64,000 nt of DNA from Leptolinea sp964446955. GTDB lineage: Bacteria; Chloroflexota; Anaerolineae; Anaerolineales; Anaerolineaceae. The notes beneath the pieces were generated by a model. The model worked only from the letters and a program-made list of their open reading frames with translations. It did no database searches and had not been told where the DNA came from. Of the stretch, positions 24,876-34,469 are shown one piece after another (positions within the stretch are counted from its first letter, which is position 1; the number at the start of each line of letters is the position of its first letter). Location of the stretch: positions 1 through 64,000 of the forward strand of contig CAYUQJ010000005.1 of the NCBI GenBank assembly GCA_964446955.1, read 5' to 3'. The translations under genes were made by a program, and so were the position numbers.

Positions 24876-26071
24876 ATTCGCTGGCTGACTTCAGATGCCC
24901 AGGCGATGGAAGCAAGATACGAGTCACGGAGAGCTACCGGTGAGAAGTTGGTAGATTCAACATCATTCCATTCCCCGTTCTCATAAGCGATCACACAACC
25001 AAGCACCGCTCCCATGGGACCAGTATGACTTGACAAAGCGGCATTAATATCCTCTGTGAGCGGTAGGTTTTCCAAAACTTCCATCATGGGCAGGTCCATT
25101 ATGGCATCCAAAATGGATAGAAGACCAATTGTAAAATACCGGTCTTCCTGCTTGTATCCCATTGATTGTGAAAGCAGTTCACACATTTTTCCACGGATCA
25201 TAGCCGTCGTCATCAACGTTGTTGAGCGGTCGTTAACTTCTGCCATCGCGAGGATGGTCAACCACGCCCGTACCTGTTTCAATCCCAGGATTACCAGGGC
25301 ATGTCGAATGGATTCCACTTTTGTGTCTAACGCATAAAACGCAGAGTTGACCATTCGTAGAAGCCGGTAGCTCAACGATACATCCTGCCGGATCAAATCT
25401 TCCAGCTCTTTCATGTCCACATCCGGATCATACAGGCAGGTCAACAGTTTTAATAAAGAGAAACGCCGCGCCGGCAACCGCCGTCCACGGATGACTTTGG
25501 GTTTTGAAAGAAAGTTGCCCTGATAAAAATCGAAGCCAAATTCCCGGCAGGTATCATATTCTTCCTGTGTCTGCACATGATCCGCCAGTAATCGGCATGG
25601 GAAACGCCGGAAATCCAACACCCTTTCACGAAGGTCTGATAAAGGGAAACGATGGATATTTAACTTTAAAATATTGATATCTTTTACAAGCAGGCTGCTC
25701 AGCTCCTGGTCTGGATTGTCTTCGAGAGCAAAAAAGTATCCCTGGTTTCGCAATACAGCCAATGATGCCAGAACTTCTTCATCCAGGGTTATCCAGGGAG
25801 CAATACACAGAACCACCTGCTCTTTGGGAAATGGCATCGGGGCTTTTCCGGTCAGGTAACCGCGGTCAACTTGCATAAAAGCCAGTTTGTCTTCCACGAT
25901 TTTTCCCATGCCTATTTCTATAAACGTATTGAAGATTACCTGAGATGACGCTTTATCTCCATCGCGATGCAAGGCACGTGTATTCTCTTTCGCTCTGTAC
26001 AACAACTCATACCCGAAAATATCCATCGATGGCGTATAGATGGGTTGGCGTCCCACGTAAATATCAATCAT
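24866..26071 (-). CDS. EAL-HDOD signalling protein (YuxH-like)
   Basis: The protein (401 residues from the ATG at 26071) has an N-terminal EAL-like domain and a C-terminal HDOD domain (DLIRQDVSLSYRLLRMVNSAFYA, then SIRHALVILGLKQVRAWLTIL). Start MIDIYVGRQPIYTPSMDIFGYELLYR is typical of the YuxH/CdgJ group. The EAL catalytic set is eroded: the DDFG position reads LEDNPD and the second glutamate motif is absent. It is probably a binding or regulatory protein rather than a phosphodiesterase. GGAG lies 6 bp before 26071, favouring it over 26083. Its 3' end overlaps the convergent GGDEF-EAL gene by 10 bp. Confidence 0.87.
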   Translation of the reverse strand: MIDIYVGRQPIYTPSMDIFGYELLYRAKENTRALHRDGDKASSQVIFNTFIEIGMGKIVEDKLAFMQVDRGYLTGKAPMPFPKEQVVLCIAPWITLDEEVLASLAVLRNQGYFFALEDNPDQELSSLLVKDINILKLNIHRFPLSDLRERVLDFRRFPCRLLADHVQTQEEYDTCREFGFDFYQGNFLSKPKVIRGRRLPARRFSLLKLLTCLYDPDVDMKELEDLIRQDVSLSYRLLRMVNSAFYALDTKVESIRHALVILGLKQVRAWLTILAMAEVNDRSTTLMTTAMIRGKMCELLSQSMGYKQEDRYFTIGLLSILDAIMDLPMMEVLENLPLTEDINAALSSHTGPMGAVLGCVIAYENGEWNDVESTNFSPVALRDSYLASIAWASEVSQRIQI

Positions 26072-26086
26072 ATTTTTCTCCATAGA

Positions 26087-26956
26087 TCACTTACCCGCAA
26101 TGAGAGCCATATTTCCAAGGACCTTCCAGGAGTTTAAGAATACATCAGTCGGAGCATCAAAATATTTTCCATTATTATTGTAGCGAATGTGGGTTTCACT
26201 GTATCCGGTAACAATGACCACGTGCTCGTAGGCCGCAACAATTACTTTTTTTCCATCTTTAGCCGTGTACTCGTGCGGAATCCCACCTACAACATTACCA
26301 ATCACCCAGGCAATAACTGGCCGGCCTGCCGCTATTTGCTGCTTTAATTCCATCAGCGTCATACCTTTTACCGCGATTGCCGGCACGCCATACTCATGCA
26401 ACAACTGTGCCACAGGAGCGGCATGAACACCATAGGCATAAGGAGGAGCCTGTCCCCATTTGCTATCAACACTTCCGACAAATCCCTCTTCTGGATTATC
26501 CGATAGAGGAAGTTTGTTTTGAAATTCAAATTCATTAATATGATATCCAAAAAACCAGGCCCAATCATGGGTAACGGCTGCTTCACAACCCAGTTTAAAA
26601 TATTGCTTATGCCCGGCGATCCCATAAATATAATGGCTTAATGGCAGTCCATTTTCATCCACCGGCACCGCAGTCCCTTCAGCGGACGGTTGTTTCATGG
26701 ACAATGGTACGGCTAAATCAATTATCCCGGTTGGTGTAGTTAGGTCCAAATCGGGGGTTTCCATCACTTCCAGAGTTGGTGTTGGCAATTTCGGTGTGTT
26801 CGTTGGTATTGATAAAGCTGTAGAAGTTGCCGTAACGACGGGTGTACTTGTTTCAGCAATCGTATTAGCCGCGATTACAGGAACTGAAGAACAGCCGCTT
26901 AAAACAAATAAGAGAGAGAACAAATAACCAGTAGAAGTGTGAATAGTTTTTTTCAC
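26087..26956 (-). CDS. C39-like peptidase lipoprotein
   Basis: From a GTG at 26956 the product has 289 residues, starting VKKTIHTSTGYLFSLLFVLSGC, a signal peptide with lipobox. A Ser/Thr/Pro-rich linker follows (about 25-85), then a papain-like C39_2 domain with catalytic cysteine in KLGCEAAV and histidine in EHVVIVTGY. Such proteins are surface-anchored and of unknown target. The longer frame begins at an ATG (26998) that lies inside a 14-bp hairpin, so I prefer the GTG. It ends 3 nt before the 26083 ATG of the EAL-HDOD frame, so the two are likely co-transcribed. Confidence 0.72.
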   Translation of the reverse strand: MKKTIHTSTGYLFSLLFVLSGCSSVPVIAANTIAETSTPVVTATSTALSIPTNTPKLPTPTLEVMETPDLDLTTPTGIIDLAVPLSMKQPSAEGTAVPVDENGLPLSHYIYGIAGHKQYFKLGCEAAVTHDWAWFFGYHINEFEFQNKLPLSDNPEEGFVGSVDSKWGQAPPYAYGVHAAPVAQLLHEYGVPAIAVKGMTLMELKQQIAAGRPVIAWVIGNVVGGIPHEYTAKDGKKVIVAAYEHVVIVTGYSETHIRYNNNGKYFDAPTDVFLNSWKVLGNMALIAGK

Positions 26957-26959
26957 AGA

Positions 26960-27008
26960 AAACCATCTGATGAGAATGGACTCTTTCCATTTTATCATCA
27001 GATGGTTT
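26960..27008 (-). terminator. Long hairpin after acnA, overlapping the C39 gene leader
   Basis: AAACCATCTGATGA (26960-26973) and TCATCAGATGGTTT (26995-27008) form a perfect 14-bp stem. An inner stem AATGGA/TCCATT extends it. On the minus strand it follows acnA (stop at 27038) and is followed by TTTTCTG, a short T-run. It fits a terminator, but it also sits right against the start of the C39 gene and could control its translation. Confidence 0.65.
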
Positions 27009-27037
27009 CTTGTTTCTCTATTGAATACTATTCTGTT

Positions 27038-29734
27038 CTATACCAGATTCTTCAGAACAGCAGGAAGCAATCCACCCTGGATATAATACTGAACTTCCAG
27101 GGGGGTATCCAACCGGCATTTCGCGCGGAATGAAATAGTCTTTCCGTCCGGTTTTTCCGCCTTAACAGTAACGAAACATCCCGGAACGATTGATTCCTGT
27201 TCAAACGTGATATCCACCCTTTCAGAACCATCCATCCCCAGGGAATCAACGGTTTCTTCATTGATGAATTGCAATGGCAGTATCCCCATTCCGGCGAGAT
27301 TGGAGCGATGGATACGCTCAAATGATTCAGCAATGACGGTTTTCACACCCAGCAGCATCGGACCTTTTGCAGCCCAATCACGGCTTGAGCCTGTACCATA
27401 CTCTTTTCCGGCCAGCACTACCAGTGGAGTTCCATTCTCAATATATTCCTGTGAGGCTTCGTAAATCGTAAAAGATCTTCCTCCCGGCTGGCTGGTCGTA
27501 AAACCACCTTCCAATCCACCTGCCATAAGATTACGCAACCTTTGATTGGCAAATGTGCCTCTAACCATGACCCGATCATTTCCACGCCGCGATCCATAGG
27601 AGTTGAAATCGGTCGGGGCGACACCAAGACTTTTCAGGTATGCTCCCGCTGGAGAATTACCGGTTATTGTTCCTGCGGGCGATATATGATCTGTGGTCAC
27701 GGAGTCACCAAAAACAGCAAGGACTCTGGCATTATTTATGTTTTTATCCATATTCTGCTTTTCAACAGAAAACTTGAAATATGGCGGCTCTTGAATATAC
27801 GTGGATGCTTCATCCCATTCATAATTCGGGGTGGAATTTCCTGCCAGTTTCTGCCAGTTCTCATCCCCCAGAAAAATATCCGCATAGGCTTTGTTGAACA
27901 GGTCGGGTTTAACAAAGCTGGACACAACTTCAACAATCTCCTGCCGGCTGGGCCAAATATCTTTCAAGAAAACCGGCTTGCCGTCTTTCCCCAAACCGAT
28001 CGGATCAACCTCGAAATCAATATCGATGCGCCCGGCCAGTGCATAAGCCAGAACAAGCGGTGGTGATGCAAGGAAATTCGCCAGCGTGTGTGGAGAAACC
28101 CTGCCTTCAAAATTACGGTTTCCAGAAAGTACCGCAGCTGCCACAAGTTCACCGGTTTTTATTGCCTGAACCACGGGCTCAGCCAGGGGGCCAGAGTTTC
28201 CAATACAGGTGGCGCATCCAAAACCGGCAATTTGAAAACCAAGCCGGTCCAGATATTCCTGCAAACCGGAGAGATGCAGGTAATCAGCCACAACCCTTGA
28301 CCCTGGGGCGAGACTGGTCTTTACAAATGGTTTCACTGCTAGCCCGGCTTCTACTGCTTTCTTTGCCAGCAAACCTGCCGCCAACATGACATCAGGATTG
28401 GATGTGTTTGTACAAGAGGTGATTGATGCCAGTACAACGGCTCCGTGTTTCAGGTTTGACCTGGTTCCGTCAGCCAACAAAACATCTGCGTTGTTGCCTA
28501 CTTTTTCGGCATCAAGCTGATAACCGCGCTCCGCTTTTGACCTTGTCAACGATTTCAGGAATTCGGTTTTCACCTGACCCAAACCAATTCTATCCTGTGG
28601 GCGTTTCGGACCAGCAACCGAAGCTTCAACATCGCCCAGATTGAAATCGATTACACGGGTGAATACCGGGTCAGGTGATTCAGCTGTTTTCATCAATCCC
28701 TGCGCCCGATAATAGGCTTTTACCAGTGCAACTTGTTCATCAGAACGTCCGGTCAGGCGCAAGTAATCAAGTGTAAGGTCATCGATTGGGAAATAAGACA
28801 CTGTCGCACCATTTTCCGGAGTCATGTTCGCGATCATCGCGCGATCAGCCAGGCTTAGATTATCCAACCCGGGACCAAAATACTCGATGAATGTGTTGAC
28901 CACACCGACCGTACGCAGCATCTGTGTCAGATGGAGAACCAGATCGGTTGGCATAACGCCTTCTCTTAGTTTTCCGATCAACCTAATACCGATAACATCC
29001 GGAGTAACCATTTCCACCGGCTGATCCAGCATCGCAGCAATTGCTTCTATACCACCCACACCCCAGCCTAACACCCCCAGGCCATTGATCATAGTGGTAT
29101 GGGAATCTGTTCCAAAAACCGAGTCCGGAAAGACAAAGGGAACCTCATCCTTTGATATCTGTACAACCGGAGACAGGCGCTCAAGATTGATCTGATGGAT
29201 AATACCCCGCGCTGGCGGCACGATCCTCAGATTTTTGAATGCCTGTTGCGCCCATCGCAAGAAAACATACCGTTCCCGATTGCGTTCAAATTCGATCTGT
29301 ACGTTCTTCTGCAACGCGTCCGGAATTCCGGCATAATCCATTTGAACAGAGTGATCAATGACAAGATCAACCGGAATGACCGGATTTACATTCTGGGGAT
29401 TTCCACCACGCCTTTCCATCTCTGTTCGCATGGCAGCCAGATCAACGAGTACCGGAACACCGGTAAAGTCCTGCAGAATTACCCGCGCCGGATAAAAAGC
29501 CAGCGGCGGTCGTTTTGTGTTTTCAGGCTGCCAGTTAACCAGCCGACGCACATCTTCCTTTGTGATCGAAACCCCGTCACATTTTCGGATGGACGCTTCC
29601 AGTAATATCCTCAGACTGTATGGAAGCCGTGACGCGTCAACTCCAAATCCAGAGGCAACATCCTCAATCGGGTAATACCGGTATTCCCAGTTCATAATTC
29701 TTAGTGTCTTATATTCAAATTCGTTTACCGTCAT
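27038..29734 (-). CDS. acnA: Aconitate hydratase
   Basis: Aconitase interconverts citrate and isocitrate in the TCA cycle. The 898-residue protein is of the AcnA/IRP type. It has the [4Fe-4S] ligands in SITSCTNTSNPDVM and FGCATCIGNSGPL, substrate residues in VFGTDSHTTMINGLGVLGWGVGGIEA, and the swivel domain with NSYGSRRGNDRVMVRGTFAN and KEYGTGSSRDWAAKG. The ATG at 29734 (MTVNEFEYKTLRI) is preceded by AAGGA; it follows icd by 12 bp, so icd-acnA is one transcript. Confidence 0.96.
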   Translation of the reverse strand: MTVNEFEYKTLRIMNWEYRYYPIEDVASGFGVDASRLPYSLRILLEASIRKCDGVSITKEDVRRLVNWQPENTKRPPLAFYPARVILQDFTGVPVLVDLAAMRTEMERRGGNPQNVNPVIPVDLVIDHSVQMDYAGIPDALQKNVQIEFERNRERYVFLRWAQQAFKNLRIVPPARGIIHQINLERLSPVVQISKDEVPFVFPDSVFGTDSHTTMINGLGVLGWGVGGIEAIAAMLDQPVEMVTPDVIGIRLIGKLREGVMPTDLVLHLTQMLRTVGVVNTFIEYFGPGLDNLSLADRAMIANMTPENGATVSYFPIDDLTLDYLRLTGRSDEQVALVKAYYRAQGLMKTAESPDPVFTRVIDFNLGDVEASVAGPKRPQDRIGLGQVKTEFLKSLTRSKAERGYQLDAEKVGNNADVLLADGTRSNLKHGAVVLASITSCTNTSNPDVMLAAGLLAKKAVEAGLAVKPFVKTSLAPGSRVVADYLHLSGLQEYLDRLGFQIAGFGCATCIGNSGPLAEPVVQAIKTGELVAAAVLSGNRNFEGRVSPHTLANFLASPPLVLAYALAGRIDIDFEVDPIGLGKDGKPVFLKDIWPSRQEIVEVVSSFVKPDLFNKAYADIFLGDENWQKLAGNSTPNYEWDEASTYIQEPPYFKFSVEKQNMDKNINNARVLAVFGDSVTTDHISPAGTITGNSPAGAYLKSLGVAPTDFNSYGSRRGNDRVMVRGTFANQRLRNLMAGGLEGGFTTSQPGGRSFTIYEASQEYIENGTPLVVLAGKEYGTGSSRDWAAKGPMLLGVKTVIAESFERIHRSNLAGMGILPLQFINEETVDSLGMDGSERVDITFEQESIVPGCFVTVKAEKPDGKTISFRAKCRLDTPLEVQYYIQGGLLPAVLKNLV

Positions 29735-29746
29735 ATAACACAATCC

Positions 29747-31042
29747 TTAGTTCATGGCTTTTTTCATGGCTTCTGCGAAGCCGTCCGTGCTCACCAACGT
29801 TCCATCCGGAATTAGGCGGTGGATGTCAAATGTGACAGTGCGGGCGGCAAGAGCGCCTTCCAACCCGCGGACCACAAGATCTGCTGCTTCATTCCAACCC
29901 ATATAGCGCAACATCATCTCACCCGACAGGATCAACGAAGATGGGTTGGCTTTGTTGGTATTCGCGAACAGAGGCGCTGTTCCATGAGTTGCCTCGAACA
30001 CAGCGGCCCCGGTAACGTCATTGATATTCGCTCCTGGCGCAATACCGACTCCGCCAACCTGCGCGGCCAGCGCGTCGGAAAGATAATCTCCATTTAAATT
30101 GGGAGTGGCGATGACATCGAATTCCAGCGGACGGGTGAGAACCGCTTCAAAAACAGCATCCGCGATCATGTCCTTCACAAATACCTTCCCGGTTGCGAGA
30201 GCATCCTGTTTCGTTTGATTTGCGGTATCTTCGCCCTTCTCTGCCTTGATCTTTTCCCACTGGAGCTGAGTAAACACTGAATCACAGAACTCTTCCTCGG
30301 CAGCCTGATATCCCCATTTGCGGAAACCGCCTTCTGTGAATTTCATGATATTTCCCTTGTGCATCAGTGTTACTGATTTCCGGCCATTCAAAAGGGCAAA
30401 TCGTATGGCAGATGCCACCAAACGGCGGCTTCCTTCAGCGGAAATTGGTTTTACTCCGAAAGACGTCGTGCGAGGGAAACGCACTTTTTTATATTGTTCC
30501 GGGAAGTTCTCCTCAAGTAATTTGACAAAGCGTGAATTCTCGTCGGAACCCAATTCAAATTCAATTCCACTGTAAACATCTTCCGTGTTTTCCCGGAATA
30601 TGACCATGTTGACATGTTCGGGATGTACCACCGGTGCTGGAAGACCGTTGAACCAGCGAACCGGCCGCTGACAAACGTAAAGATCCAACTCTTTTCGCAA
30701 AGCCACATTCAGTGAACGTGCGCCACCACCCACCGGTGTCCCCATAGGACCCTTCATACCGACCAGGTAATGGCGGAAAGCCTGTAATGTTTCATCAGGA
30801 AGCCCCGTCCCAAGCCGGCTCATGGCTTTCTCTCCCGCCAGAACCTCTTTCCAAATTATGGAACGTCTCTTTCCATAGGCTTTCTCAACCGCGTGGTTCA
30901 GTACAACCTTGGCCGCCCGCCAGATATCCGCCCCTATCCCGTCGCCTTCAATATATGGAATAACCGGACAATCGGGCACGACCAACCGGTCACCCTCCCG
31001 GATAATGATCTGTTCTTCCTGATCGTGCATCAATTTAGCCAT
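29747..31042 (-). CDS. icd: NADP-type isocitrate dehydrogenase
   Basis: This enzyme oxidatively decarboxylates isocitrate to 2-oxoglutarate. The 431-residue product matches the dimeric E. coli-like family: GGGARSLNVALRKELDLYVCQRPVRWFNG with the phosphorylatable serine, VIFRENTEDVYSGIEFE, LMHKGNIMKFTEGGF and NLNGDYLSDALAAQVGG. The ATG at 31042 follows AAGGAAG; upstream in-frame codons run into the promoter region of the divergent iclR gene. It is the first gene of the icd-acnA operon, and a shared 165-bp control region separates it from iclR-citrate synthase. Confidence 0.95.
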   Translation of the reverse strand: MAKLMHDQEEQIIIREGDRLVVPDCPVIPYIEGDGIGADIWRAAKVVLNHAVEKAYGKRRSIIWKEVLAGEKAMSRLGTGLPDETLQAFRHYLVGMKGPMGTPVGGGARSLNVALRKELDLYVCQRPVRWFNGLPAPVVHPEHVNMVIFRENTEDVYSGIEFELGSDENSRFVKLLEENFPEQYKKVRFPRTTSFGVKPISAEGSRRLVASAIRFALLNGRKSVTLMHKGNIMKFTEGGFRKWGYQAAEEEFCDSVFTQLQWEKIKAEKGEDTANQTKQDALATGKVFVKDMIADAVFEAVLTRPLEFDVIATPNLNGDYLSDALAAQVGGVGIAPGANINDVTGAAVFEATHGTAPLFANTNKANPSSLILSGEMMLRYMGWNEAADLVVRGLEGALAARTVTFDIHRLIPDGTLVSTDGFAEAMKKAMN

Positions 31043-31094
31043 AATATCTTCCTTATAAATAGAGATATCAAAAAAGATTACCCAAATATCACCC

Positions 31095-31124
31095 TTGACG
31101 GTCTTCAAAAACAACATCTATAAT
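31095..31124 (+). promoter_or_regulatory. Sigma70 promoter of iclR-citrate synthase
   Basis: TTGACG (31095-31100) and a perfect TATAAT (31119-31124) are separated by 18 bp. The predicted start of transcription lies near 31131, just before the palindrome at 31138-31150. Confidence 0.7.
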
Positions 31125-31137
31125 AATATCAGATTAC

Positions 31138-31150
31138 GGGACACTGTCCC
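31138..31150. promoter_or_regulatory. Palindromic operator candidate for the IclR regulator
   Basis: GGGACA-C-TGTCCC is a perfect 13-bp inverted repeat. It lies about 8 bp after the predicted transcription start of iclR and inside the divergent region shared with icd. Binding there would block iclR-gltA transcription, and may also affect icd-acnA. Confidence 0.5.
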
Positions 31151-31206
31151 ATATATCGAGACACAATCCCTCTTTTCACCCTTCTAAATTCCCCGATGAA
31201 AAGCCT

Positions 31207-31995
31207 ATGGAAAATGATATTTCACCTATTCTGAGTCGATCGGTTGCCATTCTGGATTGTTTTAATCAGGATCGCCCTGAAATCGGGGTGCGTGAAGCGG
31301 CCCGATTGGTCAATCTCTCCAGCAGTGCCACGGGGCGGTTGATGGCATCCCTGCGTAACCTGGGGATATTAAGTCAAAATCCAGAAAGCAAAGCGTACAG
31401 TCTCGGTCCTCGTGTACTAACCTGGGCAGGAGTATACACGGCCACTTTGGACCTGCGTAAATGCGCCCTTCCCTTTCTGGAAGAGCTTTATGTAACAACC
31501 AACGAGACCATAAGTCTATATATTCTTCAGGGGAATGACCGCATCTGCGTGGAACGTTTGGAAAGCGCGCAGACTGTCCGCATCGTTGCGCGGGTCGGCC
31601 GGAGACTTCCATTGTATGCCGGATCTGCGGGAAAAGTTCTACTGGCTTTTCTTCCTGTAGCCCGCCTCAGGGAAATACTTGGCTCTCTATCGCTGGAGCC
31701 GCTCACCGTAAACACAATAACTGACCGGTCGCGATTGGAAAGTGAGCTGGCCATAATCCGGAAACAAGGTTTTGCGACCAGCCACGGTGAATGGATAGCA
31801 GACGCGAGTGGTATTGCCGCTCCAATATTTGACCAGTTCAGCGACCCCGTTGGCGCCATCAGCATCTCTGGACCGACACAACGTTTCACACAACGGGTTG
31901 TTGAGCAATTTACTTCGCCCTTGATCCATGCCGCGATTGAAATATCTCGCGAAATGGGTTACCGCGGACCCTTCCCACCAAAAACAATGGAGTAA
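31207..31995 (+). CDS. IclR-family transcriptional regulator
   Basis: The 262-residue protein has an N-terminal winged helix (ILDCFNQDRPEIGVREAARLVNLSSSATGRLMASLRNLGIL) and a C-terminal IclR effector domain (LPLYAGSAGKVLLAFLP; GFATSHGEWIADASGIAAPIFD). IclR proteins bind small metabolites such as glyoxylate, pyruvate or aromatic acids. It is 2 bp upstream of citrate synthase and diverges from icd-acnA, so it probably controls entry into the oxidative TCA branch. The effector is unknown. Confidence 0.92.
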   Translation: MENDISPILSRSVAILDCFNQDRPEIGVREAARLVNLSSSATGRLMASLRNLGILSQNPESKAYSLGPRVLTWAGVYTATLDLRKCALPFLEELYVTTNETISLYILQGNDRICVERLESAQTVRIVARVGRRLPLYAGSAGKVLLAFLPVARLREILGSLSLEPLTVNTITDRSRLESELAIIRKQGFATSHGEWIADASGIAAPIFDQFSDPVGAISISGPTQRFTQRVVEQFTSPLIHAAIEISREMGYRGPFPPKTME

Positions 31996-31997
31996 AC

Positions 31998-33326
31998 ATG
32001 ATCCTGCATGACCGTATCTCCGATATCCTTCCATCATGGCGCACACGCGTCACCCGGCTTGTAAACGAATTCCGTGATTTCAAGGTTTGCGATGTCACAG
32101 TCAGCCAGATATACCAGGGCATCCGCGGTGTCCAGATACAGGTTGCGGATATATCGTATGTGGATCCTTATGAGGGCATCCGCTTACGAGGTTATACAAT
32201 TCCAGAAGTCCTGGAAAAACTTCCACGCATGGATGGCTGTGAGTTCCCCATGGCTGGCGGGTTGTATTATCTGCTAATGACAGATGAAATGCCCGATTTT
32301 GAAAAAGCCATGCTGGTTGAAGATGAGTGGAAAAAATACGCGGAATTGCCCGATCATGTCATCAATATGATTCATTCAATGCCCCGAACCACACATCCGA
32401 TGACACTATTCTCCCAGGGAATACTTGCGCTGCAAACCGAATCCGAATTCACCCGCCGCTATAATGACGGTCTTTCCAAAGCGGATTACTGGATCCCTAC
32501 GCTTGATGATTCAATCCGATTAACAGCCAAGCTCCCCTCACTGGCGGCCTTCATATACAACTGGAAATATCGGGATGGCGCCATGATCATGCCTGATCCC
32601 AACCTCGATTGGAGCGCGAACTTTGCCTACATGGTTGAGAACCCGAACAATCATGAATATGAAGAACTCTGCCGGTTGTTTTTCCTGTTACATTCCGATC
32701 ATGAAGGGGCTAACGTCTCAGCGCATACCGCCCATCTGGTAAACTCCGCGTTGTCAGACATCTACCTCACCTCGTCTGCGGCCATGAATGGACTGGCTGG
32801 CCCACTGCATGGTTTGGCCAACCAGGAATGTCTGCGCTGGCTCTTAAAGGTTTACAACAGCTTTGACGCACTTCCATCAAAAGAAGAAATGGCCGCATTC
32901 GCACGGAGCGAACTGAAATCAGGCCGTGTCATTCCCGGCTACGGACACGCGGTCTTGCGCACAACCGATCCCCGTTTCACCGCACAATATGAATTCGCGC
33001 AGAGATATCTACCCGAGGATGAACTGTATCAACTGGTTTGCCGGGTATATGAAGTATTACCCGATGTATTAAAAGAGACTGGAAAAGTGAAGAATCCCTA
33101 CCCAAACGTGGACGCCATCAACGGCACATTGCAATATCACTATGGTGTCCGTGAATTTGATTTTTACACCGTTCTATTTGGTGTATCTCGCATCTTGGGA
33201 ATTACGGCGCATTCAGTATGGGCACGCGCTTTGAACAAACCCATCGAACGCCCTAAATCATTAACCACGGCTATGCTGGAAGAAAGGGTTGCGGGAAAAC
33301 CGGATACAATTGAAGTGGAAATGTAA
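31998..33326 (+). CDS. Citrate synthase, eukaryotic-like type
   Basis: The enzyme condenses oxaloacetate with acetyl-CoA. The 442-residue length and motifs VIPGYGHAVLRTTDPRFTAQ and ASLVAAFIYN-like LAAFIYNWKYRDG resemble the mitochondrial family more than the usual bacterial GltA. Catalytic histidines are in NHEYEELCRLFFLLHSDHEGANVSAHTAHLV and GPLHGLANQECLRWL. A GGAG site lies 7-8 bp before the ATG. It is co-transcribed with the IclR gene. The resemblance to the eukaryotic type is from remembered motifs, not alignment. Confidence 0.9.
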   Translation: MILHDRISDILPSWRTRVTRLVNEFRDFKVCDVTVSQIYQGIRGVQIQVADISYVDPYEGIRLRGYTIPEVLEKLPRMDGCEFPMAGGLYYLLMTDEMPDFEKAMLVEDEWKKYAELPDHVINMIHSMPRTTHPMTLFSQGILALQTESEFTRRYNDGLSKADYWIPTLDDSIRLTAKLPSLAAFIYNWKYRDGAMIMPDPNLDWSANFAYMVENPNNHEYEELCRLFFLLHSDHEGANVSAHTAHLVNSALSDIYLTSSAAMNGLAGPLHGLANQECLRWLLKVYNSFDALPSKEEMAAFARSELKSGRVIPGYGHAVLRTTDPRFTAQYEFAQRYLPEDELYQLVCRVYEVLPDVLKETGKVKNPYPNVDAINGTLQYHYGVREFDFYTVLFGVSRILGITAHSVWARALNKPIERPKSLTTAMLEERVAGKPDTIEVEM

Positions 33327-33332
33327 AGGATC

Positions 33333-34466
33333 ATGGACTCACATCGCATCATCGTCAAAGTTGGCACATCCACTCTAACAGCCGGAACCAGACGGTTATC
33401 CATTCCCCGTATTTTTGACATCACCCGGCAGATTATCCAATTAAAGGAATCCGGTGCGCAGATCGCGTTGGTCACGTCCGGAGCTATTGCTGCCGGCCGC
33501 GAAGCCATGAGCATGGCAGAATCGCCCCGTTTCACACCGGGAAAGCAGATGCTGGCCGCCGTCGGGCAACCCCGTCTGATCGCTTTTTATGATCAATTCT
33601 TCCGGATGTTCGGACAGGTCAGCGCTCAGGTACTGCTCACGCGGGAAGATCTCACCGACCGCAACCGATACCTTAATGCCCGCGGGACGATTCAGGAATT
33701 GCTGGAAGCCGGCATAGTGCCCATTATCAACGAAAATGACACTGTCGCGACCGAGGAGATCCGCTTTGGCGATAATGACAATCTTTGCGCGTTGGTAGCC
33801 AGTCTGGTTGAGGCAGACCTTCTCCTTCTACTTACAGACCAGGCCGGATTATATACAGAGGACCCTCGTAAGGATAAGAATGCCCGTCTCATACGAGTTG
33901 TCGACCAGGCTGAAATTCCAGAAGAATACTGGGCTGCCGCTGGTGGATCAGAAAATGGACTGGGAACCGGGGGAATGGTGACCAAGCTGCGTGCCGCGGA
34001 TCTGGCACGTCGAGCCGGGGTCCGTGTGATCATAACCTCCGGATCTGAGACCGATGTCATCATTAAAGCCGCGACCGGCGCAGAAATGGGAACATTGTTT
34101 CCTCCTCTCGTTTCCAAGCTTGAGAGCCGCAAACGATTTTTACTTGCCGGAAAACGGAGTGGTGGAATTCTATCCATTGACGAAGGTGCCACACAAGCCC
34201 TCTGCCGGGGCGGCAGTTTGTTGCCTGTAGGAATAAAAAGCGTACAGGGTGTTTTCTCCCGTGGAGCCACTGTGCGAATATTAGACCTTTCAGGCGCGGA
34301 AGTCGCTCTGGGAATGACCAACTATGATGCTTCAGATCTTCAACAGATAATTGGACGTCGAACAGATGAGATCGAAGATATCCTCGGCTTTTCGGAAGGC
34401 GACGAGGTAGTACATCACAATAATATGTTGCTCCTAAAACCAGCCATAAAAAAACAGAAAGGTTGA
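33333..34466 (+). CDS. proB: Glutamate 5-kinase
   Basis: ProB phosphorylates glutamate in the first step of proline synthesis. The 377-residue protein has the amino-acid kinase domain (VKVGTSTLTAG; LVTSGAIAAGREAM; NENDTVATEEIRFGDNDNLCALVASLV; GTGGMVTKLRAA) and a C-terminal PUA domain (about 275-365). Its ATG follows AAAGGA six bases after the citrate synthase stop, so the proBA genes may be read from the iclR promoter. proA follows after 3 nt. Confidence 0.95.
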   Translation: MDSHRIIVKVGTSTLTAGTRRLSIPRIFDITRQIIQLKESGAQIALVTSGAIAAGREAMSMAESPRFTPGKQMLAAVGQPRLIAFYDQFFRMFGQVSAQVLLTREDLTDRNRYLNARGTIQELLEAGIVPIINENDTVATEEIRFGDNDNLCALVASLVEADLLLLLTDQAGLYTEDPRKDKNARLIRVVDQAEIPEEYWAAAGGSENGLGTGGMVTKLRAADLARRAGVRVIITSGSETDVIIKAATGAEMGTLFPPLVSKLESRKRFLLAGKRSGGILSIDEGATQALCRGGSLLPVGIKSVQGVFSRGATVRILDLSGAEVALGMTNYDASDLQQIIGRRTDEIEDILGFSEGDEVVHHNNMLLLKPAIKKQKG

Positions 34467-34469
34467 TCC

